The position numbers and the translations under genes are program-made. Below are positions 1-13,900 of a stretch of 64,000 nt of DNA, one piece after another (the first letter of the stretch is position 1; each line of letters begins with the position of its first letter). Below the pieces are notes generated by a model. The model saw only the letters and a list, made by a program, of their open reading frames with translations. It was not told the origin of the DNA and did not search any database. Source of the DNA: Chaetoceros tenuissimus (taxonomy: Eukaryota; Bacillariophyta; Thalassiosirophyceae; Chaetocerotales; Chaetocerotaceae); NCBI GenBank assembly GCA_021927905.1, contig BLLK01000051.1:558001-622000 (forward strand), given 5' to 3'.

Positions 1-1113
1 CCGGTGCAAGGTATTCACACGGATTCAAGAACTGGGTAGCATTATAGGAATCTATTCCGACTTGATCTTTGGACTTGAGTTTTTTACACCGACCAAAGCT
101 TGCCAATTGTACATTGCCGTTGTAATCAAAGCCAATACTATCCGGATTTATAGCTCGATGTAGAAATCTATTTAGAAAAATTGAAGAAATTAGTGTCCGG
201 ATATATTTTTGGAAAATAAGAGTGCAGCTAGCTAGTATCAAAAATACGTACCCTTTGGAATGAAGATACCTCAATGCAGATGCTAAATCATATGCAACCG
301 CTATCCGTTCACTAAATTGATGCTCCAATAGTTCACATCGATATTTAGACCTTGCTTTACGATCATTGACATTCCACTGCCGTTGCATATCGCTAAAGCT
401 ACACTTGAGACTATCCAGGACCAGTGAAAAGTTCAAAGAACTAGGATCACCACTGACACCCACGACCGATATGATGTTATCATGACTTAGATTTTTAAGT
501 AGTTCCGCTTCACGTTTTAAGTCTTTTTGTGCCTTCTTGGCTTGTTCCTTGGACAGGCCATCTCTTCGTTGTTTGACGGAGACCGTTCGGTCGGAATTGT
601 TGCGTTGAAAGCTTGATGTTGTAGATATGGAAATGTCCGTTTCTACTTGTGTATCTATGGTAGTCATATTGTCAATGTTTGCCTTTACAATTTTGTGAAA
701 TTCGTGGCTACTAACGAGTCGTTCCTTTTTGTAGTGTTTATACTTTGGCTTGGTTGGTGATTCTATATGTAATTAAGTCGTGGTTCAGAGTCATAAAGGA
801 GGTCATGCAACAAGAAGCAGATTAAGCAACAAGTAAAGAAAGAAGAAAAGATGTGTTAGCTAATGAACCTCCTAAACGATAACGCTAAAATCGCAGGTCA
901 AAACTAGAGAAACTTACGAAGAGTGATTTGAGGGCATGAAGCAAGACTGGATACTGCGGAATCTGTGCCACTTTCTAGCTGTGTGCTACTTCTTGATAGT
1001 TCGTGCTGTTCTTTGTTTTGAAGAATTCTAATCAATAGCTGTGCCCTCAAGTCGCAATTGAAACCGCCACTTCCACTGTTTTTGGTATGGGCCAATAGGA
1101 TTCTTCGATCCAT
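1..1113 (-). CDS. Protein kinase-like protein, predicted pseudokinase (3' end outside window)
   Basis: Three exons are visible: 1113-918, 762-252 and 167-1. The gene continues past the left edge. Introns have GTAAGT and GTACGT donors and TAG acceptors, with phases 1 and 2. The protein shows a kinase fold: a VAIK-like strand (VSVKQ), a helix-C glutamate (REAELLKNLSHDNII), LRYLHSKG, then the catalytic loop. That loop reads HRAINPDS instead of HRDLKPDN, and the DFG position reads ASFG. The catalytic Asp, the metal-binding Asn and the DFG Asp are therefore all replaced, while the Lys and helix-C Glu remain. Such a protein normally scaffolds or regulates rather than phosphorylates (family knowledge). 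The start is the first ATG; a TTG three codons upstream in the same frame was not preferred. It is divergent from, and paralogous to, the kinase at 2624-4266. Confidence 0.8.
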
Positions 1114-2623
1114 TACTCTCAAGTTGTTACAATGTAGAGGATATACTTATGTGGAATGTACTATCTAGTTGGGAACTTCTTCAAGCCTTGACAGGGAAAT
1201 ATGGAAGATGGAGAACGAGAACCCTCAAAACTGAACTCTTCTTTTCCTAAAGAATATTCTCCGACAAATATGAGACTTCCACACGGTACTTATGTACATA
1301 CGCAACATCTAATATTTAGGGATGCGGGAGTGTTACTTATTGTATCAATTACCAGATCACAGGACAATATTCTCTTCAATAGTGCAGACCCAGCTCCTTT
1401 GGATTCTCATGCAATTCGGGTGAAGGTAGGTCAGAATAACGTCACATCCCATTCCATTCAAACATGCTTTCAAGAAAAGAGTAGGAATCTAAATCTGAAA
1501 GGATGAATGAAGTGAATAGGCTCAAATCTAATGAATTCTGTTGAATGGTGTGAAGAGATGAAATGAATTGCATTAGGAAATTAGAGTCTCATTCAAGATA
1601 TAAACGCGGATTTATTCTGACGTAAGCGTGAGAAGCTGTGAATGTTGAAGAAATGGGAGAATGTATTTTGTACCTGCGAACATGTTTACATTTGAGTGAG
1701 GTAGAACTCTTCACTACATGAAATAATTCAACACTGACAAATTTCGAAGTGGTCAAAAATCAAAAGCAATACATTCATACTACAACTCGAAATCATACCA
1801 TTCATAAATATGTTCAAAGGAAGCTCTCCATATTGCACTTCAATGTTGAATGATAAAAGATACTTTGAAGAGAAATCTGAGGAAAGAGAATACACATTTA
1901 TCTTTTACTTCCCCTTCAAACACGTGGTGGTTTGGATGAGGTGTTTGGAGTAATGAGTACAATGTTGAAACTTGAAGGGAAGGTATAGGTGTGTCTATTA
2001 TTGGCACATCTATCTGACTGGGCCCCAATCTAGACTAGCTGCTACTTCATAATGAAAACGAAAAAGGAAAAGTATTGTATCAATCATTACATGTTCAATC
2101 GTTTTTCGGTTTTTCTTAGTAGACAAGACAGTAGTTTTACATTCTTAAGGAAATAGCGATCTGACATTTACATGTTTCATCATTACCCATCGCAAGATTG
2201 AGGCAATTGCATGAATCTTGTAAACAATGCTAGACGGAGTAATTCATGAAATGATTTTATATCAAGAATCAGCTTTATTTTTGAAGTCTTCTAGCAGGCT
2301 CATAAACAAAAAGAAGAAACTGATTGAAGCCTATCTTCGACTTCCAATGTGAGATGATGGGAAGGTTTCACAGCCGCCACGAACTTCACATCATGGTACA
2401 AATACTCCAGCTCTGGTAATGAGAAGCTCAAAAAGGCCTCTCTTAGAATGTTCTTGATACCAAAATAGCTATAATGACCGTAATGACCCGTCTGTTAGGT
2501 ATTAAAATGACAAAATAGCATCGCAGCTTCATTCAGCATACAGTTTCATGCAAATACATGTAAAGCACAACCTTTTCACCCTTCTCTTTCTCTATTAACT
2601 CATAACATATAAATCAATTGAAA
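1114..2623. other. Intergenic region between divergent kinase genes
   Basis: About 1.5 kb between the two divergent kinase starts. An open frame at 1201-1506 (+) begins with ATG but encodes 101 residues with no recognisable domain and no splice partner. I do not call it a gene. A pyrimidine-rich stretch lies just upstream of the right-hand start (about 2575-2600). Nothing else is recognisable. Confidence 0.5.
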
Positions 2624-4266
2624 ATGTTTGACGAAGATTTATTTGGACCACGGCCAGATTCAACAGAAGAAATAGTCATCCCACTCAATGATGATGACCT
2701 TGATTCTTCAGGCGTAGCTTCTCTTCCTCGTCCGATAGAAGATGCTCCTCTTCGTAAACATTTATCCCGAAGGCAAAGCAGTTTTTTGAGGTCGAGATGT
2801 CGAGATAGTCTGAATCGCTTGAATTCAAATTCAAGTTTATTTAGTGAGTTCGATGACTCTAATAATGACAGCAGTAATAGTAGTTTGAAGCGTCTTGAAA
2901 AGGATGGTAAGTACAGTGTGTCAAAACTAGCTAGCTTGACCTTCTTCCACTAGTCGGATAGCTATGGCTAAGAAGAGGAAGCAAAAAACCTGCTTGCTTT
3001 GTTGTCTACTTTAATATATCTCTTCTTTTCTCATATACTTTCAATTCAACAATAGACATTGAACTAGGATCTATATTAGGATCAGGAGGGTTCAGTAACG
3101 TTCTCAGTATCGAATCTTCCCGACGTAAATCACTCTTTGACGAAAACAATAAACAAGAAGAAAATGATATGAACAACACCGTGAATGAAACCAACGAGTC
3201 ACACATTATCCCTGAAATAAATGAAGATGAAGCGATATGTACCATCATCGTCAACGACGATGTGACCAACAAACTCACCAAACGAAGTTCTTATAGAAAA
3301 TCAATGAGTCAAGTCAATCGTCAATCTTCGTACAGAAGATCCGTCTCTTCTCAATCCGGTGGAAGTGTCGAATCTTACGCTGTCAAAACTTTAAGAATGA
3401 GTATTGATCATAATAAAATCATCATGGGTGCTGTAGATTTAACCAAGGAGGCGAAATGGTTGAATGTATTGAGTCATAAGAATATAATTAGTTTACATGG
3501 TACAGGCAATCATCCGGGAACTGTAGATTACTTTTTGGTGATTGAACGGTTACAATCTTGTGTTCGTAATTTAATTGGTAAATGGAAGACGGAGCATCAA
3601 AGTTTGGTCACTTGCGGCTTGCCAAAAGAGCAAGTCAAGAATTCTAGTAAACGAATGATGTTGAAACGGATGGAGATTTGTTATGAAGTTTGTGCAGGAT
3701 TGAATTATTTGCATGGTAAAAAGTGAGTGCAAGAAAATTGCAGAAACATATTTTCTTATAGCAACCCTCACTCACGCTATTTTTATCTACACAGCATCCT
3801 ATTCCGTGATCTGAAACCGGACAATATTGGAATGGATAATTTCGGAATTGTCAAAATATTCGATTTTGGACTTGCCAAAGAATTGAAACCAATTGACAAA
3901 TACAATGATGGTCCAGACATGTACAAAGCGACACGTATGGCAGGTACACGACGATACTTAGCTCCCGAAGTGTACAATAGCACATTGTATGGACTACCTG
4001 CGGATATATACAGTTTTACAATGACATTATGGGAAGTCCTATCCTTAGAGGTCCCATTTGAAAATATGAATATAAGAGAACATGAAAAGTTTTGCTACAA
4101 GAGAAAAAAGAGACCAGTGATCAAGAGAGATTGGAGTAAGAGTATCAAGAATATGATCAAGAGTGGATGGCATCACAATCCGCAAAAACGTCCAAAAGTC
4201 GATGAGATGTTTGGTATGATGAAGGCATATTTGTTGAAGAAGGGAGTAGAGATTGATGAGAGCTAA
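2624..4266 (+). CDS. Serine/threonine protein kinase (TKL-like)
   Basis: Exons 2624-2906, 3056-3722 and 3795-4266 give 473 residues, with introns in phases 1 and 2. Kinase motifs in order: glycine loop LGSGGFSNV (103-110), VAIK lysine in YAVKTL (about 205), helix C KEAKWLNVLSHKNII, catalytic loop FRDLKPDN (320-327), DFG (340-342) and YLAPE (371-375). All catalytic residues are present, so it is probably active; Phe replaces the His of HRD. About 75 extra Ser/Arg-rich residues lie between the glycine loop and the lysine. The N-terminal 95 residues are acidic and Ser-rich and probably disordered. Substrate is unknown. It is a paralogue of the divergent pseudokinase at 1-1113. The start is the ATG at 2624, preceded by an in-frame TTG that was not used. 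Confidence 0.9.
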
Positions 4267-4972
4267 TTGAGAAATGTTATAGAATATAATGAATGAATGT
4301 GTATATTTTTTCATATGAGAAATGACGACAAACACAATAATGACTATTGAGTAAAATTATTTTACAAATTATAAATATTTTAAAAAGCAAGTATGGCTTT
4401 GGCATTGGTATAGTGCATAGATGATGTATGCAAGATGACCTCTTGGTATTATTACAATAAACATATTTTTTATTTTTTTAATTTGTATTCTTGCAATATT
4501 TTACTTGTGAATTTGATCTCCAATGTTAGTATTGTCATTGGCTACGAATGTCATTGGTTCCTAGTCATAACCTATCAACTTTTCATTCTAATCATTGCTC
4601 TTTGCTTCCCTTTTGTATCTCTTTTGAAATAGAATCCATGTGTCTCTCAACTGAAGAACGCCTTCATTTTTAGAAAAAGGTGAGGGTTGTGTGAAGCTAA
4701 TCAAGTAAACATAACATATCTTATGTCACGGCCCAATAGTGACTAGTAACTGCATTCTATCCATTCACTTGAATACTTTATTGTTTACTTTACCTGCAAA
4801 TACTGACAGAGGCTGCAGTCATTCCACTAAAAGGCCTTTTTCATATTTTAGAAAAAAGAGTCATCATCAAAAGAAGAAGCATTCTCCGCTTCTTTCTCAT
4901 CTCGTTCCTCTTTTAATTGAGTCTTTTTACTATTCCCAACTACAGTACTACTACTACACTCATACTCTCAAA
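4267..4972. other. Intergenic region, kinase 3' side to BEACH gene 5' side
   Basis: AT-rich sequence with T-runs. An open frame lies at 4739-5266, but its upstream part has no ATG matching the gene and simply runs into exon 1 of the BEACH gene. No repeat, RNA gene or recognisable regulatory site was seen. Confidence 0.5.
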
Positions 4973-7900
4973 ATGTGGAAAGTTTTCAAGCGTCCAGGAC
5001 GTCAGACCTCCCGAGATTCCAGCAACAGTGATTCTCAAGATCGAGGAGGAAGGTCGAGACTCGGTCAACAAATTTCTCAAGGAATGAATATTCATCAGGG
5101 AAACATGGCTCAGGATCCGGCTTCCATTCATAATCGGAATAATAGAGATGATAGTACTGTTGCTTCGGAGAGAAGTTTCAGTGGGTATCAGGCCAAACAT
5201 AATGTGACCAAGAGAGGTGATGGAGCTGGAAGGTACGTACTTGTAGTATACTCTGTTGCTACCTAATAGCTAGCTAACTGTACAGATGATGCTCACACTC
5301 CTATTTCTTTCTCATAACTTTACAGAAGAGCCGCATTTCAAAAACAAGGCAATGTTAAATCGACTCGATCCATATCAGATTCCAACGCAGAACGACAAAT
5401 TGCAGCAGCAGCACGTAGACTCGGAGAAGCCGTTCAAAAAGTAGTCCTGGACGCGAAACTCGGTAAAAACGCCAAGAAAATCTCATCCTCGTCCACTTCT
5501 CAACAACCACAGGATCAATGGAGAATCACCTTATTGAAAATATTAGGCTCACAAGAGGATAAAACAGATTTGGACATTTTATTGCAAAACGCACACTGTG
5601 ATAAATTTATACTACGATGTATGGAGAATGAATTACCGCCCAATTTAATCCACTGTATGCGATTATTACGTGTGCTCGAATTGAAAAATTCCAAGGAAGG
5701 TGAAGTTGTCAAACCCATTTCTCAAGAAGCTTCAGAGAAAGTTGAAAAACTACTGTGTCTGCTCTGTGGGGATATTTCCGTCGGGGAACAGTTACGACCG
5801 CATCTATTTGGTTTATTGAGTTTGAGTGGGGCGCGATATCCTTCCAATGCGGTACATGTTGCCAAAGCGGCGAGTAACATTATTGTTGCGTTTTCCAAAG
5901 AGTGCTTTAGTCCCTCCTTGTGCTTCTTTTTACATGAACGGAATATGATTATACACATGACAGATGATGTCAAGGAACTTTGTGGGATGTCTTCTTCCTC
6001 GCTTTCTACTTCTCAGTCTAATTGTTTGCATGGGGCCGAAGCGGAAACCTATGGATTATGGTATTATTCACTTGCAGCTATTGTCCACATGGTCAAGGAA
6101 GCTTCGCATTGTTCTTGCCTTGAATTACTTTCAGATTTTGAGTCGGCTGGGGGATATCATGTATTACGGTTTGCCATTGCCAAATCTACCAATGAAAATA
6201 TACAGAAAATGCTGCAACTAGTCAGTAAGATGCTCTATTGCAAGATTACGCAAGATGATGAAGATACCGTTACTTCGGGATTGGAATATTCACATTCCCA
6301 CACTGAATTTTCAACTACGGATAATTCGACCATGGTTAGCAATCCGACCGCTTTTGAAGTCATTGAAGATTTGATGGACCATTCGATACCTTTATTATCT
6401 TGCTACAATGCAGAACTTGGAGAAGGAGAAAAGATGCAGATGAATACGAATGAAGATATACAGAAATTGGTAGATTACTCTGTAGATTTATCGCAACAAA
6501 TTGCTGAAATGGGGTATTCAGACGAAGATGAAGATGATTTGGATAGAAATATTTATGGCAGAGAAATTGTGGAGTGTACTATGCAAATCTATTCCGATCA
6601 TCCAGCGAATTTTCTGATAATCGAGGGTGAATACAATGTACTATCCAAATACTTGCTATCTTTTCCAACATTTGATACAGATGATGTCAAGGGAGTGACT
6701 CTGCGTTTACTGGAGTATGTTGCGACGGGATTACCAGATGCTGACTCCTCCAAGCCTCTATTCATTGCAAGTGAATTATTCTTTTGCATTTGTAAATCCA
6801 TATTACGGCTGGCATTTGATGAAAAGAATAATGCTCAAAAGACAATATCAATATTGTGCAAAGATGCTAATCTCTTGGGTGAGACATTAGAGAAACTATT
6901 GCAAGTGGATGATTCTCCTCTAGGTCAAATAATGATTGATGCTGGCATAATGGGAGATGTTTTGCAAGAAATGATGACTCTTTTCATGATAGCTCCTACA
7001 ATTAAGGGGGGTTTAAGTGATGAAGTCAAGAAGCAAACGGATCAAGTTTACTGCTCCATGTGTCGACTGTTAGATCTTGTAGTCAATACAACGGTTGGAT
7101 TGGCGCAAATACCTTCCTCGTTTTCAGGATCGCCTCTAAAAAATACTAGTCTATCACAGAGTAAGAATAGACACGTTGAAGTTGATGCTTTTTTGACACT
7201 TGGAATGACAGAATTGAGTTTGGAATCATGTCGAGCTGCAGCTGCTGCATTTGAAACCCAACTGCGCTATTCAGAAAGTGATGCAGTCTTTGAAGATATT
7301 GGGTCTTTGATTCGAATCCTAAATAGTATTGTTCTCTCTATTGAATCTGCAAGCAAAGAAGAACATTTACGAGGAAAGACTGAGAATATCATGGCTGCTT
7401 GTTTAATTCTTGATGTGATGCAGAGAGTATTGACTGATATAGAATCTGTTCAAGATGCTTTTCGACTGCAAGGTGGATTTGAGTGTTTGCTCCGACTGCT
7501 CTTTTGCCTCGAAGACAAGAATAGAGATATTGATAAATCTGGTGACACAATCCTTTCCTTAGTCAAAAGTGTATATGGGGTATTTGATATGGCTACAAAG
7601 GTCAGAATTTCAACAGCAACTCTCAAAGCTTCTAGAGCAGTGGATTTGTTAGGGGAACAGAACGATGGGTACTCAAAGAATCGAGAATACATAACAGCAA
7701 ATGGCTTTTATGAGTCTTTGGTAACGGCTCTTGGTGGTGTTGGCTTGTTTGACACTCCCAAACATGCTCTTGCAATCATGAATCTTTCCTTGACACTGCT
7801 GCATCCTTCTTTGATCATTTCACTTGAAGAACATGAAAGAGATGAGATCAGCGCGAACAATATCAACCAATTACGAAATCCAGATGCAGCCAAGCTAGTA

Positions 7901-10900
7901 TTGGGATTAGCCATTTCATTTCCAAAAGAAAGAAAATTTCGAGAAATATCTGCGCTTGCTTTGAATGTATTGATTGAGCTTTCATCTCCAGACAGAGCTG
8001 GTACAACACTGGAGCAAATTGCAAATTGTGGCTTGTGTCGAACTTTGATCAGTGATGATGGTTTCTCTTTTGTTTTCGAGGACTATGATCATCCTCTTTA
8101 TCCAAGATTTGTCGCACTCTTGAGACGTGTAGCCTCTTTCAAAATGGGATACATGGACTTTGTTGCTTTTTTGAGATTTATTGGTCATCCTTTACTGGGG
8201 ACGGAAAAAGATTTATCGAAAAAGTGCGCTCTTAGATTGCCAATTATTTCATCCTCATTCAATGCAAGTGATGATAAAAGATTTACTAGATCTAAACCAT
8301 CGGATGAAGTTGAGAGAAATATTAAGTTGAGACTGAAAACCATGTCCGTCATTGCTGGAAGATGTGATCGGGTAGCTCGGTGTTACTTAGGAGGTACTCA
8401 AGATGTGAAGATCTTCTTTACTAAGCAAATTCAAGAAAATGCTTCTCTCGAAGATGGATTGTACAACATGGCAGAGCAAGGGGTCACTAGATTTATTGAA
8501 ATCGACAAGCTACAGTCTAGAACAAAAAGGCCGTCGACTGCTAATACCAATGACGGTACCAATGTAGATCTTTGGTCTCCAGCGAATGTGACTGGGTTTT
8601 CATATTCTATCTGGATCCGTCTTCCATCTGAAATGAAAGGTAGCATATGTATTGTGGATTTATCAAGTAATATGAGGGGCTCAAGGAACAAAAAGTCGAG
8701 TGGAAAACAACAGTTTCTTTCTATTTGGTATGATTTGATGAGCCAGTGCTTCAATGTTATCAGTTCAGCGTCTACGAAACCTATTTCATTTCCAATTTCA
8801 TCTCTGAGTCCAGATGTATGGCATCATGTTTTGCTTACATATCAACCTCCGAAAAGGACTACACTTTTGCGGAAAGCAGTAATCGGTATTTGCGTGGACG
8901 GAAGACCCCTTGAGAGCGATGTGAAACTAGAGGGTGTAGCACTTCCTCCTACCTCGATAATGTATATTGGAATACCTAACCCAATGGTTGCTTTGAGCGG
9001 GACTATACGTGGTCCACTTCCGTATTGGGAAATTGGTTCATTTCTTTTGTTTTCTCGAATTCTTGGACCTCGAGATGCTGTATCAATTTTCTCTGCTGGA
9101 CCAGACTTCCATGGACAATTTTGGGGAGATCGTCCTCAACGCCTTTCTCTTTCAGCAACTGCCACTTCTGTATTTTCACGTCTTGCTTTGAGTAATGATA
9201 AAGGTGGATTGACTGGAAGTTTGAAGAAGAGATCCATTCCAGAAATCCAAGGTGCAAGCTATGCCATGAGGGATAAAATGGCTCCAAATATGAACTCTAG
9301 ACGATTTGATGATTTTGCTACTTTGAGTTCAGTTGGTCTTTTCTGCAATCTTTCTCCAGAATATGTAATTTGCGCATTCCATCCATCTTCTTCAACGACA
9401 ACAATGCGAGAAGATTCGATCGCTGCAACAAAAGGCCACTTTTCGAAGCGATTGGTAAATGTTGCAGAAATCCATTCCACCAATGATTTAGTCTCATCAG
9501 ATGCAATTGTGTATGGGGAAGGAAGTCTAGTTTCGCCGGTTTCTTTTGGTGACAATGTTCAATGGCTTGGAGGTCCAAACATTCTTTTGCCAATTCTCTA
9601 TGCATCTCATAACTCTTCTACCATTGCACTTACTCTAAGGATTTTAAGGGAGAGTAGCAGAGAACATATTCCAAATCTCGAAATGTTTCATTCAGGCGGC
9701 GGATATGCAATAATTGCTCATCTACTCAGTAACAAACCCAAAATCGATTCCGTTATTCTTGAGCATTGCTTTGCATTTGCCGTGAATGGCTTTGATCCAG
9801 AGATTAGTGATGAATATGATGGCACTGGAGCACATTGTGGAGAAAAAGACTCTAGAGGCAATTACTCTTGGGCTTCATCTGTTGAGTGGTCTTTAGTTGA
9901 TCTAGATGCAGTGAAATTTTTGCTAAAGAATCATGCTGTATGGAATCTTAAAGCGTCTGGTCCGGATATGGCCCTACGTGCTATCTGCTTATTGAATGGA
10001 CTAGTTAGTGATAAATGTTGCCATGGTAAATTTAATGCTAGGCGTCTTCACCTGCTAGAGATGACTAAATGGATGATACATTTGATGATTGAGGTTTCCG
10101 CATTATTTTCTCTTGGTGCAATTGGAGCCGAGATGACAAAAGATGGTAGCTGTGATAAAGTTCCAAAAGATGCAGCTTATAATAAAGTCATCACTGCTTA
10201 CAAGCAAGGCTGGGTTGCAGAGACTCTACCAGCAAGTCAGGTATCTGTTGGTGGAGACCCAGGAATCCCTGTTCTTCTTTCTTCCAAAACGTTTCTCCGA
10301 AAAGTTCTTGCACACATGTTGACACCTGACGATTTGATTGACATAGCGGGTGCTATCATCTACACAATGAAAAAAGATTCACTTCACGAAGATATTGCAG
10401 GGCATTTAGGCAAAGATCAGATTAATGACAAGAATTTTCATCAAGATGAGTTTCTTTCGATTGGATCAGTTTGTAGGATTTATTTACTAAGACTTCTTGA
10501 AGAACTGGTTGTAGATGGAGTGAATGAAATTTCCGCGAAGAACAATGAGAGTTACCATGGAAGTAGTGCTGCAAGTGTTAATGATTTATCGAATACAAGT
10601 AGAGAAACGAAGAGAATGTTCCTATCAGCTTTTGCAAATGTGCTTTCACCAATTTGGTTTGCATCTGTGTTGGAAGGCTGCAAAGATGAACCATCAGCTT
10701 CTGCTGCTTTCAGACTCATGATCATCATGCTTCAAAATTCACCAGATTTTTCTGATGCATTTGGTAAATATGCAGGATTTGCTCCATTTGTATTGAGTAT
10801 TCCAAGGTATTCAACTTCGCCAAATATCCTCGTGTCAATGTTGAGTCAACTTCTACATGCACCTTTGCTTCATTTACCTTGCTTCGGATCTTTGCACCCG

Positions 10901-13900
10901 GATCAGCTTTGTGCTTTATTCGACACAGAGAGTGATGATCCAGGTTTGATAATGATGGAAAATGTGAAAGGAGGGGTCGAAAGAAATAATTCTTCTTCTG
11001 ATGGCATTTTCTCTCTTTTGGCCGAATGCATTGGTCGGAATATACAGTTGGGCTTGGCAAATGACGAGATTGGAAAGAAAGCTAGAGAGAGCAACGAGGC
11101 GATTGTGTCACTACTTATTCATAGACATGCATTTTCTTCAGCTTTCCAAATGTTTTGTAGAACCCCTGCTTTCCTTGAACCATTAGCACAGTCCCTATGC
11201 CTCATGTACAACAATGATGAGGACGATGATGAGGTCGAGGGCTTGAGTAATCAAGAAGGCGAATTTTATGGGTGGCCTGGTGGGAAAGGGCAGAGTAAAT
11301 CAAACGACTCTCGAGACAAACAGTCCGACAAAAGTCTTTTGGTCGCTAATAGCGAATGCTTGATTCGACTTCTCCGGCAAATTATCAACCATGCAATTTT
11401 CAATGGGCCTAAAGCGGTTGAGTTAGTTTCTGCTCTATTCCAGTCTTTTCCAATCTATTCAGCTGCAGAAGAGGTTGAAGCATTTCATATGACTTTAATT
11501 GAGCAATGTCGCGAAATTATTGAAGATGCTCTTCATCGAGGCAGTCTTGTTGCCATGGCAAATTGTGTTGGGGTGAGTTCACTGCTCCTAGATCGACTTA
11601 TTCGTGGATTTTTTACCTCTGGAGCTATCATGAGTACCTTTGAAGCAATTTTAATGACCCTGAAGCAGTTTTCAATGCCAGATACCTATGCATTTCGAAC
11701 ATTACAAAAAGAAGATGCCGATGATATTGTTAGATCAAATGCAGCGCATATTGCAAGATTGATATCTATAGTTTCACTTCAGAGAAGCAAACTTTGTGGA
11801 CCTTGGGATACCATCGATGAAAGATTTCAAAAGAAGATTGTTGCTGGTATTAGTAGCTACTTGGATTTCCTTTTATATGCTTTACCTGTTTCCAGTCATA
11901 AGTTTACAAGCAGAGGTTCAATGGATTCCAGTGGAAGACAAGAAGTCAAGCAATTCATGCTTTGGCAGTCATGTTCTATTGGAAGATGTGAAGTTTATTC
12001 ATTATCCAATTACCCAGAACTATCCGAGGTGATGGAACCTGATCGATCTTTTTACATTGCTGTAATGGCCGAATTGCTTTCATTGTTGTATTCCAAGGAC
12101 CAGAGCCTTCGTGAGGAAGTTACACTCTTAGTGAAGACCCTATTAAGACAGAGACATGGGATTATGTCTAATCTACTGATCAAAGATGTCACTGTTGCCA
12201 ATGGTGCAGTCAAACATGTAGATCTCCTCACTCAAGGAGGATTCGGCTCTTTACTACAGATTGATTTGGGTGGAGGGACCAAATCTGAAGAAGTAGATAT
12301 CAGACTCCAGACATTCTTCAATTGGGTTGATGTTAATGAATCGGATATTTCTCATGTTTTCAACTTGATCGGAAGAGATGCAGTGCACACTTTTCCAAGC
12401 ATTTTTACTGCGGAAATTTCTTCTCCTAAAGACGCTATAAATTCTGAACAGAAGGAGATGATGGTTCGTTTGACTACAAAAAATAACGCTGAAAAGACTA
12501 TTAATCGTCGTGAGGAAAGAACTACTATTTGCGAATTGTCAAATGAAAGAACAGAAATTTCTCAAGAAAACTGGAATAGGCATGGTGCAGATGATATTTC
12601 CTCAGGTTCAATGAGGTGGAAGTACCTCTTGCGCCAGTTAAAAGGCTCAAGGTCCATTTGGGAAGGTGGGCTTACTTCCAACAACCGACTTTTCTTTTCT
12701 AAAGACGAACTGATGGAGAAAGGACGTTCAAATCAAAACGGTGCAAGTTTAGATAGAAAGTCTGAGTCAAAAATGCTCCATTGGAAGCTTGATATGTCTG
12801 AAGGACATGAACGGCAACGAAAGAAGTTGATGCCAAATTATGAATTCAATGCTTTGTACAATATTGATGTTATCGTCGAGAGGAAAGTTGGGGAGGAAAA
12901 ATATGAGTCTGAAGTGGAGGTGGTAGCGCCAAAGGCACAAGACAATGTCGAAGTTCTGAAAGAGGCGACAGATCTCCTTTTTGCTGCTGATGGTTTCGAG
13001 GCAACTGACTTCCTCAAGAACATGCCAAAGGTCGCAATCAAAGTAGAAAACGATGACGACAATGATGAAGATGATGACGATTATGAAATGAATGGAACTC
13101 AAGAAGGAAAGAGTGAGAATGAACTCGATGCTACAATGCATACTTTAAAGAAAATGTCAATGGCTACCATAAGAAATAATGCAGATGATATTGATGACGA
13201 AGATCTTTCACTTGAGATGGAAGGAGATGATTATAATGATGATGGTGCAGAGAATATGGACGAAGAAAAGGAGGCTATTGAAGAAGAAGAAGTCGAGGTC
13301 GAACCGAAACGTGTGAAGAATGAACAAATCACTAATCTCCTCCATACAGGAGATTTACCAGAAAAGGTATATAATGTTCAGCGTTGCACAGGTCTAGAAG
13401 TCTGCCAAGCCTTACTTGCAGTTTGCAGAGACTCAATCTATATTATTGATGGTTATGAAATGAGTGGAAAATTCGGTGAGAATGGAAAGATTACTAGAGT
13501 TGGTAAAACTATGTCAACCTACAATGTGAACATTCGTTCGATGAACTTCGAGTCTACTTCCACAGATTTCAAACCAAATCGAAATAGCAAAAAGAAGGAA
13601 GACTCAAAGTCGGGATCTGAGAAAATGTTGCATCAAACCAATAGAAAGAAACTTACTTTCCAAGATATCTTTGCTGTTTACCGAAGAAGGTATCAGCTGC
13701 AAGAAATTGCATTGGAGTTTTATGATACTCATAGCAATGGATCCTTCATTGCTTTTAGAAGTAATTCAGAGAGAGAAGAAGTTTTGAATAGATTGCTCAA
13801 TTCGTCTCTTCCGAATAGCATCTTTTCAAGTGGATCTAGTTCTACTCCAAACTATGAAAAATTTATGAAGGCTCTTCGGACGAAAATTACTAGTCAATGG

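Noticed and set aside
1201-1506. 101-codon open frame
   Set aside because: No domain, no splice partner and no neighbour support.
12767-13141. Minus-strand hydrophobic frame
   Set aside because: An antisense shadow of the acidic linker of the BEACH gene.
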